A stretch of 64,000 bases of DNA from the NCBI RefSeq assembly GCF_947172395.1, contig NC_069090.1, forward strand, positions 6,148,291-6,212,290, read 5' to 3'. The DNA is from Bicyclus anynana. Taxonomy: Eukaryota > Arthropoda > Insecta > Lepidoptera > Nymphalidae. The notes below the pieces were generated by a model. That model was not told the origin of the DNA and ran no database searches. It was given only the letters and a program-made list of their open reading frames with translations. Of the stretch, positions 33,550-43,169 are shown in pieces. Position numbers and translations under genes: made by a program. The first letter of the stretch is position 1; every line of letters starts with the position of its first letter.

Positions 33550-34125
33550 TTTTGTATTAACTATTCAAAATCAATATCAAATTCAAGTAGGCATCGTTTA
33601 CAAGCACTTTTGAAACGTAAGTTTGACTATTTTATATAGAGTTACCATGAGTTCGGAAGCAGGTTCTGCTGAGAAGAGCCGGCAATCATCATCATCATAT
33701 CAGCCGATGGACGTACACTGCAGGACATATGCCTTTTGTAGGGACTTCCAAACATCACGATACTGAGCCACCTGTATCTAGCGAATCCCTGCGACTCGCT
33801 TGATGTCATCAGTCCACCTGGTGGGGGTTCGACTAACACTGCGCTTACTAGTGCGGGGTCGCCATTCCAGCACTTTGGGACCCCAACGTCCATCGGCTCT
33901 TCGAACTATGTCTCGCCCATTGCAACTTCAGCTTTGCAACTCGTTGAGCTATGTCGGTGACTTTGGTTCTTCTGCGGATCTCCTCATTTCTGATTCGATC
34001 ACGCAGAGATACTCCTAACATAGCTCGTTCCATCGCTCGCTGTGTGACTCTGAGCCTTCTTATGAGGCCAATAGTTAGCGACCAAGTCTGTCAAGAGCCG
34101 GCAATAAACAATCAATATTCTTAAT
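33550..34125 (-). pseudogene. CR1-group LINE 3' UTR, split by an RTE insertion
   Basis: 33550-33686 and 34093-34125 together are the 3' UTR of the 40.5 kb LINE family on minus ('tttacaagcacttttgaaac', 'cggaagcaggttctgctgag', 'agccggcaat'). The RTE fragment at 33687-34092 splits it. Confidence 0.8.
33687..34092 (-). pseudogene. RTE LINE C-terminal fragment with 13-bp target duplication
   Basis: AAGAGCCGGCAAT lies at 33674-33686 and 34093-34105. On minus the fragment encodes MERAMLGVSLRDRIRNEEIR and the following RTE tail, ending in an ATGATGATG tail. It has a few frame breaks. This is the clearest RTE insertion for boundary definition. Confidence 0.9.
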
Positions 34126-35204
34126 TACAAAGTATCAATATTCTTAACTATTTATTATGTACACTGGTTATACAAAAAATACCTTGAAAGTATCTAAGAA
34201 GGTTTTCCAGCCTAAATCTATTTAAGAAATAAAATCAATTAAAGCTACCAAGTTATCGATACGTATAATTAACCGTATAATGAAAATCTCGTACGAGAAT
34301 TTAACCCGTGCACAGTTCGACAGTAAACAATATTGATATGGGATTTTTAGACCGTCAACCCGTCATCGGGCGGACAAATATACACTGTTAATGGCTCATA
34401 AACTTATTTTCCGAAGACAAACGGAATATTGGAATTAATAAAGTGTCATTCGGATAAACTTAATCGATTCAATGTTATAATTTATTAATCATAAAGATAA
34501 TAATGTAAAGAAGGAACGTCAAGATGTCGTGTTGTTGGGATTTTGTCGCTTTTATAATTAATTCTTTTTTTTAATAAAGTCAGAGACTTCTTTGGGATGA
34601 AGAAAGATGTATTTGAGACTTGACCAATATATCACTTTCCCGTCAGTCATCGAATAACTTGTACTAAGTACGTATCAAAATAGTCAATACCTATTTTAGA
34701 TGGTGGGGACCGAACCCATATCTCTAGTATTTGCGTCTGGCATCTTACCAGCTTTATATTTCAGCTTTATCTTTTGACCAAATGTTCAAAATATGTCATG
34801 TTGATTTGAGGTTGTTGCTCCGAGCTAAAATCTAAGTAGCTAATTTGGGATATTAGCAAAAATTAAAAGGCTATACCATAATTTCTTTCAGCATAATATA
34901 ATGGAAAGAAAATGAGTATAGAAACATGATCGTAATATAATTTTGCACATAGGAATTAACTTTTTAAACACAACATCATTATGTATTTAAAAAAAAGTAG
35001 TCTTAAAATTTTGCTTTTTGTCATTCTATTCTCTCTCTGTCTATTCTTTCTCTGTTCTATTTGTTCTGTTTTATAATATTAGTGATGCATGCAAGCATAA
35101 CTAATTCAGAGAAAATAAAGATAAATATTGGACGGTTTTTAAATAAGGAAATACAAAAGGATTTTTATTTAAAACTTTGATTTTCATTTAAAATTTTATG
35201 TCAG
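34126..35204. other. No gene recognised
   Basis: 34250-34460 is less AT-rich and unique in the window; the rest is AT-rich. Nothing recognised. Confidence 0.35.
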
Positions 35205-35400
35205 CAGACGCCCGCGACTTCGTCCGCCCTTAGACCTCCTTAATCAGTCCCTTTCACAAAATCCGTTGTCAGCGGACATCTACGAGTACTAACTATAAAC
35301 TACCTCCATGTCTTCTACCCTGTAGTACATCAAGCAGTTTCAAGATTCTGTGATGAGTGACCTTTCGCTTTTACTTTAAGTACCTAGAGCCTCTGTGACA
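35205..35400 (-). mobile_element. Helitron-like 3' end, minus
   Basis: Starts 'cagacgcccgcgacttcgtcc', then 'cccttagacctcctt', and 'ctgtgatgagtgacctttcgc', matching 46954-47148 in reverse. Confidence 0.5.
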
Positions 35401-35427
35401 TAAAATATATCTCTTTCATGCTATTTC

Positions 35428-35706
35428 GTCGTCATCAACCCATATTCGGCTCACTGCTGAGCTCGAGTCTCCTCTCAGAATGAGAGGGGTTGCTGACCCA
35501 ATGCGGATTGGCAGACTTCACACACGCAGAGAATTAAGATAATTCTCTGGTATGCAGGTTTCCTCACGATGTCCTTCACCGATTGAGACACGTGATATTT
35601 AATTTCTTAAAATGCACACAACTGAAAGTGCATGCCCCGGACCGGATTCGAACCCACACCCTCCGGAATCGGAGGCAGAGGTCATATCCACTGGATATCA
35701 CAGCTC
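35428..35706 (-). mobile_element. SINE family A, nearly complete
   Basis: On minus: head GTGATATCCAGTGGATATGA, B box GGGTTCGAATCCGGTCCGGG, then the body with a small deletion near 'ggggttgctgaccc'. Confidence 0.9.
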
Positions 35707-35755
35707 ACCCATGCTATTTATCCTATATATACTTCTTGATGTAATAGCTAGATAT

Positions 35756-36110
35756 ACAGGGTGTCCCGTAATTAACGGACAAATGGTAGATACACCATTT
35801 AATTATCTAACACTAATTTGACTAGTTTTGAAAGAATCCTTAGGACGATCAAGCTATATTTTTTTTGGAGTTTACAAAATTTTCTTATTTCAAAGTACGA
35901 AAAGAAAACAGATACAAAATAAAACAGCCTACATCTTAATTTACCCCACAATATTTGCATCAGACGTTCGATTAAGACTCGTATCAAGGAACAAAAAGCG
36001 CCCATTAAGGGGTGGCCAGACTAAAGATTTATGTGTGGAAGGGTGCGTCTTCGATTGTACCAGTATTATGCTATTGCGCTAATGTACCCAGTAGAAACAT
36101 TCCGAATGTA
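35756..36110. repeat. Possible transposon beginning ACAGGGTGTCCCG
   Basis: 'atacagggtgtcccgtaatt' resembles the terminal motif of a widespread insect repeat. No matching inverted end or target duplication was found, so the class and extent are uncertain. Confidence 0.25.
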
Positions 36111-36189
36111 AACGTTTTTGTACTTATTTGAGTACAATCTACATTTAGCAGTATTCGAGCTTTTGAAGAAATCTATACTAATAATAACT

Positions 36190-36415
36190 GGGTCCTAACT
36201 GAAAATCAGTGCTGCATACTTTTTTTATTGAAAGTATGCGGCAAAATGCTGAGTTGGGGCCTTTTTCTAGGTTGTGCCACATATTACAGGGCATTCTTTA
36301 GTGCTCCACTGTTTGAGTGGACAGTTAAGCCATAATATGTTATAATTTAGATTTAATGTGATATGTGGCATTACTTAAAAATAATGATCTTTTCTTTCTT
36401 TCTTTCTTTCTAATA
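36190..36415 (+). mobile_element. Probable LINE 3' end with TTTC tail
   Basis: A hairpin-prone region ('ctgaaaatcagtgctgcat', 'gtatgcggcaaaatgctgag') is followed by 'gtgctccactgtttgagtgg' and a TTTC tandem run at about 36392-36411. Family not named. Confidence 0.4.
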
Positions 36416-36422
36416 TTTTATT

Positions 36423-36477
36423 TCTGAAGATTTTGTTTGTACGCGCTAATCTCAGGAACTATTGGTCCGAATTTAAA
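36423..36477 (+). mobile_element. Helitron-like element, left half
   Basis: 'cgcgctaatctcaggaacta' and 'ttggtccgaattt' match 30925-30970. The right half resumes at 46849, after 10.4 kb of LINE sequence. Confidence 0.75.
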
Positions 36478-36497
36478 TGTTGGAAGATGAAATGAAT

Positions 36498-37983
36498 GAA
36501 TATCAATGTTGGAAGATGAACTGAATAGTGCACACAAGACAATTGATGACCTACAGTCACAATTACAACATTTTGAAACACAAAATACGAACAATCTTTA
36601 TAATGAACTGCTTGCCTCTTCCACATCAGTCCCGGCGCCAATGCTTTGCATTGATCTGACTTGTGACAGCCCATGTGCAACCAAAACTTCCGCTATACCA
36701 CAATCTAGGTATAATTTGTTTAATAGCCACAATAAAATTAAAAAATACATTAAAATTAAAAAAATTATCAAAAAGACTCAAAAACTAATTAAATTTCATA
36801 GTACAAATAAAAAAAACCTGGCTTTAAGAAAAGAACGGTCACTATTAATTAAAAAAGTAAACACTTACTGTTCTTTACTTGAAAATTCCAGGGAAAAATA
36901 TGAAAATGAAACACAAAGTTTACAGCATGAACTAAATCAGATGGAAAATACCTTGCAGGAAATAACTGCTAAATATGAGTTGTCTCAAAGTCAGATCCAT
37001 GATCAAATCATAGCGGCTGAAGAGTTGTTAGCCTTAGGTACATACAATATGGCCCGTTTTGAGTCATTAAGTAACAAATGCCAATGTTCAAATCAGGTAC
37101 CTTCGGTTACTCAGGACTGTAGTGTTTTATCTAATTCTGGATATATTGACTTGAGCCATAATGAGCAATGTAATAATAATGTTGTTCCAATTCCTTCAAT
37201 CTCAGATAATAATTTAAGTTCACAAAGTTTTAATTTGCCAAAAAAGGCTCAAAAAAGACTCTAATAATTTCTGATAAGTTAGGTAAGGATTTTGGTTCCA
37301 TTATGAGCCAATACCTAAACCATTCAGTGACTAACAAATGTTTTCCAGGGGCTAGTTTTAATTATTTAATAAATAGCATAAGTACAGAAAATGTAGTTGG
37401 TTACTCAAATGTAATTTTGATGTTAGGGAACAGTTTGAAAATTAAAAGGCATCAAATCATAAAATGTGTTGAAAAGCTTTTGGTATTACATAGTAGAACC
37501 AAATGTGAATTTACATTATGTGGATTTCCATACTTTAAGTCAAGTGCTAAAGAAAATAAGCATATCCATAATTTGAATCTATTGTTATACAACTTGACAT
37601 ACCATCACAGCGATGCAATTTTTTATTTTGACATGAATAAGTTTACCTCATCTTATTCGTTGACTAAAGATAATTTATATCTGCCAAAAAAATGTAAGCA
37701 GCATGTTGCGTCCCTGTTGGCTTACAACTTAAATAAGTCAGTTACAAATGTTGTAACGCAGTCTATTGACACTAATTCGACTTGTAAAAATAGTTCTTCT
37801 GTTTCTATTGACCAGAGTACGAGTGATAGTACTGTCTCAAATGTTAATTTTTATATAAACGATCCAGTTACAAGTAGTGTAACTCAGTCTATTGACATCT
37901 CTACAAACTGTAGTACAAATATTTCTATATATGACTGCAGTACCAATCCTAGTACTGTTACAATTAAAAATTCTTTAAACTAG
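36498..37983 (+). pseudogene. Outer LINE ORF1, truncated and frameshifted
   Basis: The outer copy's ORF1 lacks roughly the first 97 codons (the N-terminal coiled coil). A run of seven A in the intact copy (42425-42431) is six A here (near 37250), shifting the frame so that one open piece ends at 37264 and the next starts at 37303. The break falls just at the start of the SGNH-like domain. A six-base deletion near 37912 removes two residues (Asn-Ser) in the Ser/Thr-rich tail. Otherwise it is nearly identical to 41680-43164. Not expected to give a working ORF1 protein. Confidence 0.9.
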
Positions 37984-37988
37984 AAAAT

Positions 37989-40527
37989 ATGACAACGGAG
38001 GTGCACTGTAACTTTAACATTGTACACCAAAATATACAGAGCATCAACGGCAAGGAATTAGAAGTTGAACTATTTGTAGAGAAATTCAATATACACATCT
38101 TATGTATTACGGAACACTGGCTCACAAAGTCACAACTATCAGTACTTGATATTAAAAATTTTTCATTGTCAAGTGTATTCTCCAGAAGGGCTGGACATGG
38201 TGGCTCTTTAATACTTTTACTTAATAACCTAAAATACAAGGATAGAAAAGACATAGTTAGTCTTTCTGTGGAATGCATTGTTGAACTATCTTGTGTGGAG
38301 TTGGAACGAATTGTTATAGTATGCGTGTACCGACCCCCTCCTGCTGACTTTGATCAATTTGAAGAGGTAATGGAGGATGTAATGAGACGTTTGTGCACAT
38401 CTTCCAAACAAATACTGATTTGTGGCGATTTTAATGTTGATATTCTAACAGAAAACTCAAAGTCTGTTAGATTTCTTAACTTATTCAAATGTTTTGATTT
38501 GACTCATGCTTTTAATGAACCTACTAGGATAACGGCTACTTCAGGGACATGTCTGGATAATATATTTTACAATTGTGTGATTGAAAAAAAGATGATAATA
38601 AATAAATTAGGCTCTGATCACAGTGGTCAAATAATAACTATTTTAAACAATAAATCCAATAGCAACCAATGGTTCAAGTATAGGCCGATAACTGAAGGTA
38701 AATTAGAGCGATTTAAAAGCATAATTTCTTCAAAAATTCCAAGTCTTTCATTTGAAAATAGTCACCCAGACAGGCTATTTGGTACGCTGTTCAAGACAAT
38801 AGACAAAGAGTTTTGTAAAATTTTTAACTTTAAACGTATTAATGTTACTCAAAAATTAAAGTTTAGCGAATGGGCTACTGTAGGCATTTACAAAAGTAGA
38901 GACAGATTGTACGAGTTGTACGAGGAGAAACAGTATAATCAAACGCGAACATATTTAGAACATGTAAAAAACTATTCAAAAATTTTCAAACGTGTTTGTA
39001 TTCTTGCAAAATCATTACACATCAAAGATAGAATAATAAAATCTGAAAACAAGGTACAAACAACCTGGAACATAATTAATAAAGAATCAGGCAAAATTAG
39101 ACCACGTGATATGAGTTTTGAATTAATTGTCAATGATAAAAAGATAAACACCGATAACGAGGTTGTTAATGCCTTTGAAGACTTTTTCCAGAATGTTCCT
39201 ATCTTGTTAACAGATTCACTGGACTCTTCTGCTACGGAAGCCCAGAGGATATTAAGAGGCCATGTTAAAGAGTGCAACGTTCTTTTTGAATTTCATCATA
39301 TAACTGTATCAGACATTAAAAAAACTTTTAAACTGTTAAAATTAAAAAGAACTGGAGACATGTGGGGCATGTCAGTGAAAGTAATATCTAACATCATTGA
39401 TGTCATTGCTCCCCACTTAGCTATTATTTTTAATGAATGCGTGGATTTGGGTATCTTTCCGAACCTAATGAAACATGGCAAACTGTTACCACTTTTTAAA
39501 TCAGGTGACAAAACTGATGTTAATAATTATAGACCAATTACAATACTGCCAACACTTAGTAAGGTTTTTGAAAAAATCATTTTAAATCAACTTTTAAGTC
39601 ATTTTAATTTAAATAATTTATTTCACCCTGAACAGTATGGTTTTACTAAAGGTCGCAGTACAACTGATGCAGGTGCTAAACTTTTAAAACATATATATGA
39701 TGCATGGGAAAATGCTAAGAATGCTATTGGTGTATTTTGTGATTTGTCCAAAGCATTCGATTGTGTTGACCATAACATTCTTTTACTTAAGTTAAGCCAC
39801 TATGGCATAAAAAGTGTTGCACTCGATCTCATCGCCTCTTATCTTAGTGATAGAACACAAAAGGTATGCATAAATGATTCAAAGTCTCGCGGTTCTTCTA
39901 ACACAATGGGCGTCCCACAGGGTTCAATTCTGGGTCCTTTTCTATTCCTAGTGTACATAAACGATTTACCACACCATGTTAGCGGCATCTGTGAGATAGT
40001 ACTGTTTGCTGACGACACATCCCTAATTTTTAAGAGTGACAGAAGTAAAGATAATTCCGACGATGTAAACCGTGCCATATCGCATGTGTCGCATTGGTTC
40101 ACTGTTAACAACTTACTTTTAAATGCAAAGAAAACTAAATGTATTGAGTTTTCATTACCAAATGTTATAAAATTAGATAAGTCTATAATGATCAATGGTG
40201 AAACACTAGAAATAGAGAATTCCACAGTTTTCCTGGGAGTGACCTTGGATTCTAAACTTCAGTGGGGTGCTCATATAGAAAAACTGTCAGGTAAACTCAG
40301 CTCAGCTGCTTTTGCAGTGAGAAAAATAAGACAGTTTACTGATGTTGATACAGCTAGACTTGTTTATTTTGCGTACTTTCACAGCGTAATGTCTTACGGT
40401 ATTTTGTTGTGGGGCAAGGCTGCTGATATACATTCTATATTTGTACTTCAAAAAAGAGCAATTCGAGCAATATATCAACTAAAATCACGCGAGTCCCTTC
40501 GTCAAAAGTTTAAAGAAATAGGCATTT
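37989..40527 (+). pseudogene. Outer LINE ORF2, interrupted near its C-terminus
   Basis: Nearly identical to the intact ORF2 at 43170-46052 for about 846 codons: endonuclease with GDFN and SDH, reverse transcriptase with GVPQG and FADD. It stops at a TAG created by the insertion of the inner copy at 40528. The remaining codons lie at 46277-46622. The catalytic domains are still encoded, so a product lacking the last roughly 115 residues is conceivable. Loss of the tail would probably impair it. One visible change is Ser for Phe before the NTMGVPQG block. Confidence 0.9.
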
Positions 40528-41376
40528 AGGACTTGGTCTGTGGCGGAGCTGTCAAGCTGACATGTAAAATCAGCTGCTCCTAGAAATTAATTTTAATAAT
40601 TTAAGTTTTAATTGTTTCTTTTAACTTTTTAATGTTTAAAACATAAATAACGTTAATACATTTATAGACTTAAGTTGTATCAGTGTTAAAACAAAGTATC
40701 TCTGGCTTACGTAGCTATAACTAAAATTGCAAGACCAGGTGACAGTAGAAAAATTTGAAACTCAACGAACAAAGGAGTTTACCGGGGGAGTATTGCTTTT
40801 ATTTTCTTTGTTATTTGCCCTTAAACCATACTATAAATTAAGGTTTATTGCACATTACACTTTTACATTCTCGTTGATCGCGAGACACGTCCCATCACAC
40901 AGAAAAGACAATAGTTTCCTCACTTTGCTTGACTGATAGTGGAAGCAAAGTCGACGTAAACTTATACTGTCTCAGACAACAAAAACATACACTACAACAT
41001 AATACCTCGAGCTATAATACAGTACATAAAGTTAATTTATAGTTTCCACCTATTAAATTGCTTGCTTGAAGAGAATAAGTTGTTTTTTCCAAAAGCAATC
41101 TGTAACAAAAGTAGCTACCTACATAAGTTATATTATATTTATGTTATGTGTGTTGAATTACACTTTCATTCCATGGTAACTGAGAAATACAAATATGTAC
41201 TTGAAATACTAAATTAGAATTTATTTGACCTAAACTTCAGTATAGACTTTTAAACAATTATTATTACTCATTTTATTTTACATCTCCCTTTTTCATTTTC
41301 ATTTTCCTTCCTTTGTATGTCAACTATTTTCCTTCTTTAACATTTATTCTGATTGGTGTGTTTCAGGAACACTTGT
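40528..41376 (+). promoter_or_regulatory. 5' UTR and presumed internal promoter of the inner LINE
   Basis: 849 bp between the 5' target duplication and the first ATG of ORF1. LINEs of this group carry their promoter inside the 5' UTR; here that role is inferred from position only. A TTTCAG preceded by a pyrimidine-rich stretch at about 41340-41364 resembles a 3' splice site just before the ORF1 start. The outer copy lacks this region, so there is nothing in the window to compare it with. The small open frame at 40727-40936 shows no known motif. Confidence 0.6.
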
Positions 41377-43164
41377 ATGATGGCACGTCCAATGTTAACT
41401 CGACGGGCAGCCGCATTGGAACAACAACTCCAACTAAAAAATGCCCTACTGGAAATCAAGTCACTGAAACAAATAAATTCTGATTTGTTGAAGGAACATG
41501 ATGATAATGAAGAGGAACTGAGGAATATTATTACTAAAAACTCACAATTAAAATCTGAGCTCGCCGAACTACACAGCACTCACTCTATGGTTTTAGAGGA
41601 GCGCAGCCAGCTTCAGGAAGCAGTTGATACATTCAACCAGTGTATACAGACTTATGATGAAGCCCTGGCTAGAATATCAATGTTGGAAGATGAACTGAAT
41701 AGTGCACACAAGACAATTGATGACCTACAGTCACAATTACAACATTTTGAAACACAAAATACGAACAATCTTTATAATGAACTGCTTGCCTCTTCCACAT
41801 CAGTCCCGGCGCCAATGCTTTGCATTGATCTGACTTGTGACAGCCCATGTGCAACCAAAACTTCCGCTATACCACAATCTAGTTATAATTTGTTTAATAG
41901 CCACAATAAAATTAAAAAATACATTAAAATTAAAAAAATTATCAAAAAGACTCAAAAACTAATTAAATTTCATAGTACAAATAAAAAAAACCTGGCTTTA
42001 AGAAAAGAACGGTCACTATTAATTAAAAAAGTAAACACTTACTGTTCTTTACTTGAAAATTCCAGGGAAAAATATGAAAATGAAACACAAAGTTTACAGC
42101 ATGAACTAAATCAGATGGAAAATACCTTGCAGGAAATAACTGCTAAATATGAGTTGTCTCAAAGTCAGATCCATGATCAAATCATAGCGGCTGAAGAGTT
42201 GTTAGCCTTAGGTACATACAATATGGCCCGTTTTGAGTCATTAAGTAACAAATGCCAATGTTCAAATCAGGTACCTTCGGTTACTCAGGACTGTAGTGTT
42301 TTATCTAATTCTGGATATATTGACTTGAGCCATAATGAGCAATGTAATAATAATGTTGTTCCAATTCCTTCAATCTCAGATAATAATTTAAGTTCACAAA
42401 GTTTTAATTTGCCAAAAAAGGCTCAAAAAAAGACTCTAATAATTTCTGATAAGTTAGGTAAGGATTTTGGTTCCATTATGAGCCAATACCTAAACCATTC
42501 AGTGACTAACAAATGTTTTCCAGGGGCTAGTTTTAATTATTTAATAAATAGCATAAGTACAGAAAATGTAGTTGGTTACTCAAATGTAATTTTGATGTTA
42601 GGGAACAGTTTGAAAATTAAAAGGCATCAAATCATAAAATGTGTTGAAAAGCTTTTGGTATTACATAGTAGAACCAAATGTGAATTTACATTATGTGGAT
42701 TTCCATACTTTAAGTCAAGTGCTAAAGAAAATAAGCATATCCATAATTTGAATCTATTGTTATACAACTTGACATACCATCACAGCGATGCAATTTTTTA
42801 TTTTGACATGAATAAGTTTACCTCATCTTATTCGTTGACTAAAGATAATTTATATCTGCCAAAAAAATGTAAGCAGCATGTTGCGTCCCTGTTGGCTTAC
42901 AACTTAAATAAGTCAGTTACAAATGTTGTAACGCAGTCTATTGACACTAATTCGACTTGTAAAAATAGTTCTTCTGTTTCTATTGACCAGAGTACGAGTG
43001 ATAGTACTGTCTCAAATGTTAATTTTTATATAAACGATCCAGTTACAAGTAGTGTAACTCAGTCTATTGACATCTCTACAAACTGTAGTAATAGTACAAA
43101 TATTTCTATATATGACTGCAGTACCAATCCTAGTACTGTTTCAATTAAAAATTCTTTAAACTAG
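41377..43164 (+). CDS. LINE ORF1 protein: coiled coils, basic region, SGNH-like domain
   Basis: 595 codons from the first ATG (41377); codons upstream to 41353 are open but lack an ATG. ORF1 proteins of LINEs bind the element RNA and form the RNP. Residues about 10-125 are a long heptad-rich coiled coil (EQQLQLKNALLEIKSLKQ). A Lys-rich segment follows at about 185-230 (KIKKYIKIKKIIKKTQKLIK), fit for RNA binding, then a second coiled coil to about 290. Residues about 353-500 resemble an SGNH hydrolase fold: IISDKLGKDFG at the GDS position, LMLGNS at the GxND position, DNLYL at the DxxH position. The nucleophile Ser and the His appear replaced by Lys359 and Tyr493. The end is Ser/Thr-rich with VTQSID repeats. 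No CCHC knuckle is seen. Confidence 0.88.
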   Translation: MMARPMLTRRAAALEQQLQLKNALLEIKSLKQINSDLLKEHDDNEEELRNIITKNSQLKSELAELHSTHSMVLEERSQLQEAVDTFNQCIQTYDEALARISMLEDELNSAHKTIDDLQSQLQHFETQNTNNLYNELLASSTSVPAPMLCIDLTCDSPCATKTSAIPQSSYNLFNSHNKIKKYIKIKKIIKKTQKLIKFHSTNKKNLALRKERSLLIKKVNTYCSLLENSREKYENETQSLQHELNQMENTLQEITAKYELSQSQIHDQIIAAEELLALGTYNMARFESLSNKCQCSNQVPSVTQDCSVLSNSGYIDLSHNEQCNNNVVPIPSISDNNLSSQSFNLPKKAQKKTLIISDKLGKDFGSIMSQYLNHSVTNKCFPGASFNYLINSISTENVVGYSNVILMLGNSLKIKRHQIIKCVEKLLVLHSRTKCEFTLCGFPYFKSSAKENKHIHNLNLLLYNLTYHHSDAIFYFDMNKFTSSYSLTKDNLYLPKKCKQHVASLLAYNLNKSVTNVVTQSIDTNSTCKNSSSVSIDQSTSDSTVSNVNFYINDPVTSSVTQSIDISTNCSNSTNISIYDCSTNPSTVSIKNSLN

Positions 43165-43169
43165 AAAAT

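Noticed and set aside
40727..40936. Protein-coding ORF in the LINE 5' UTR
   Set aside because: No recognisable motif; short and AT-rich, and no second copy in the window to compare.
41353..41376. Upstream extension of ORF1 before the first ATG
   Set aside because: The first codon there is TTG; the first ATG is at 41377.
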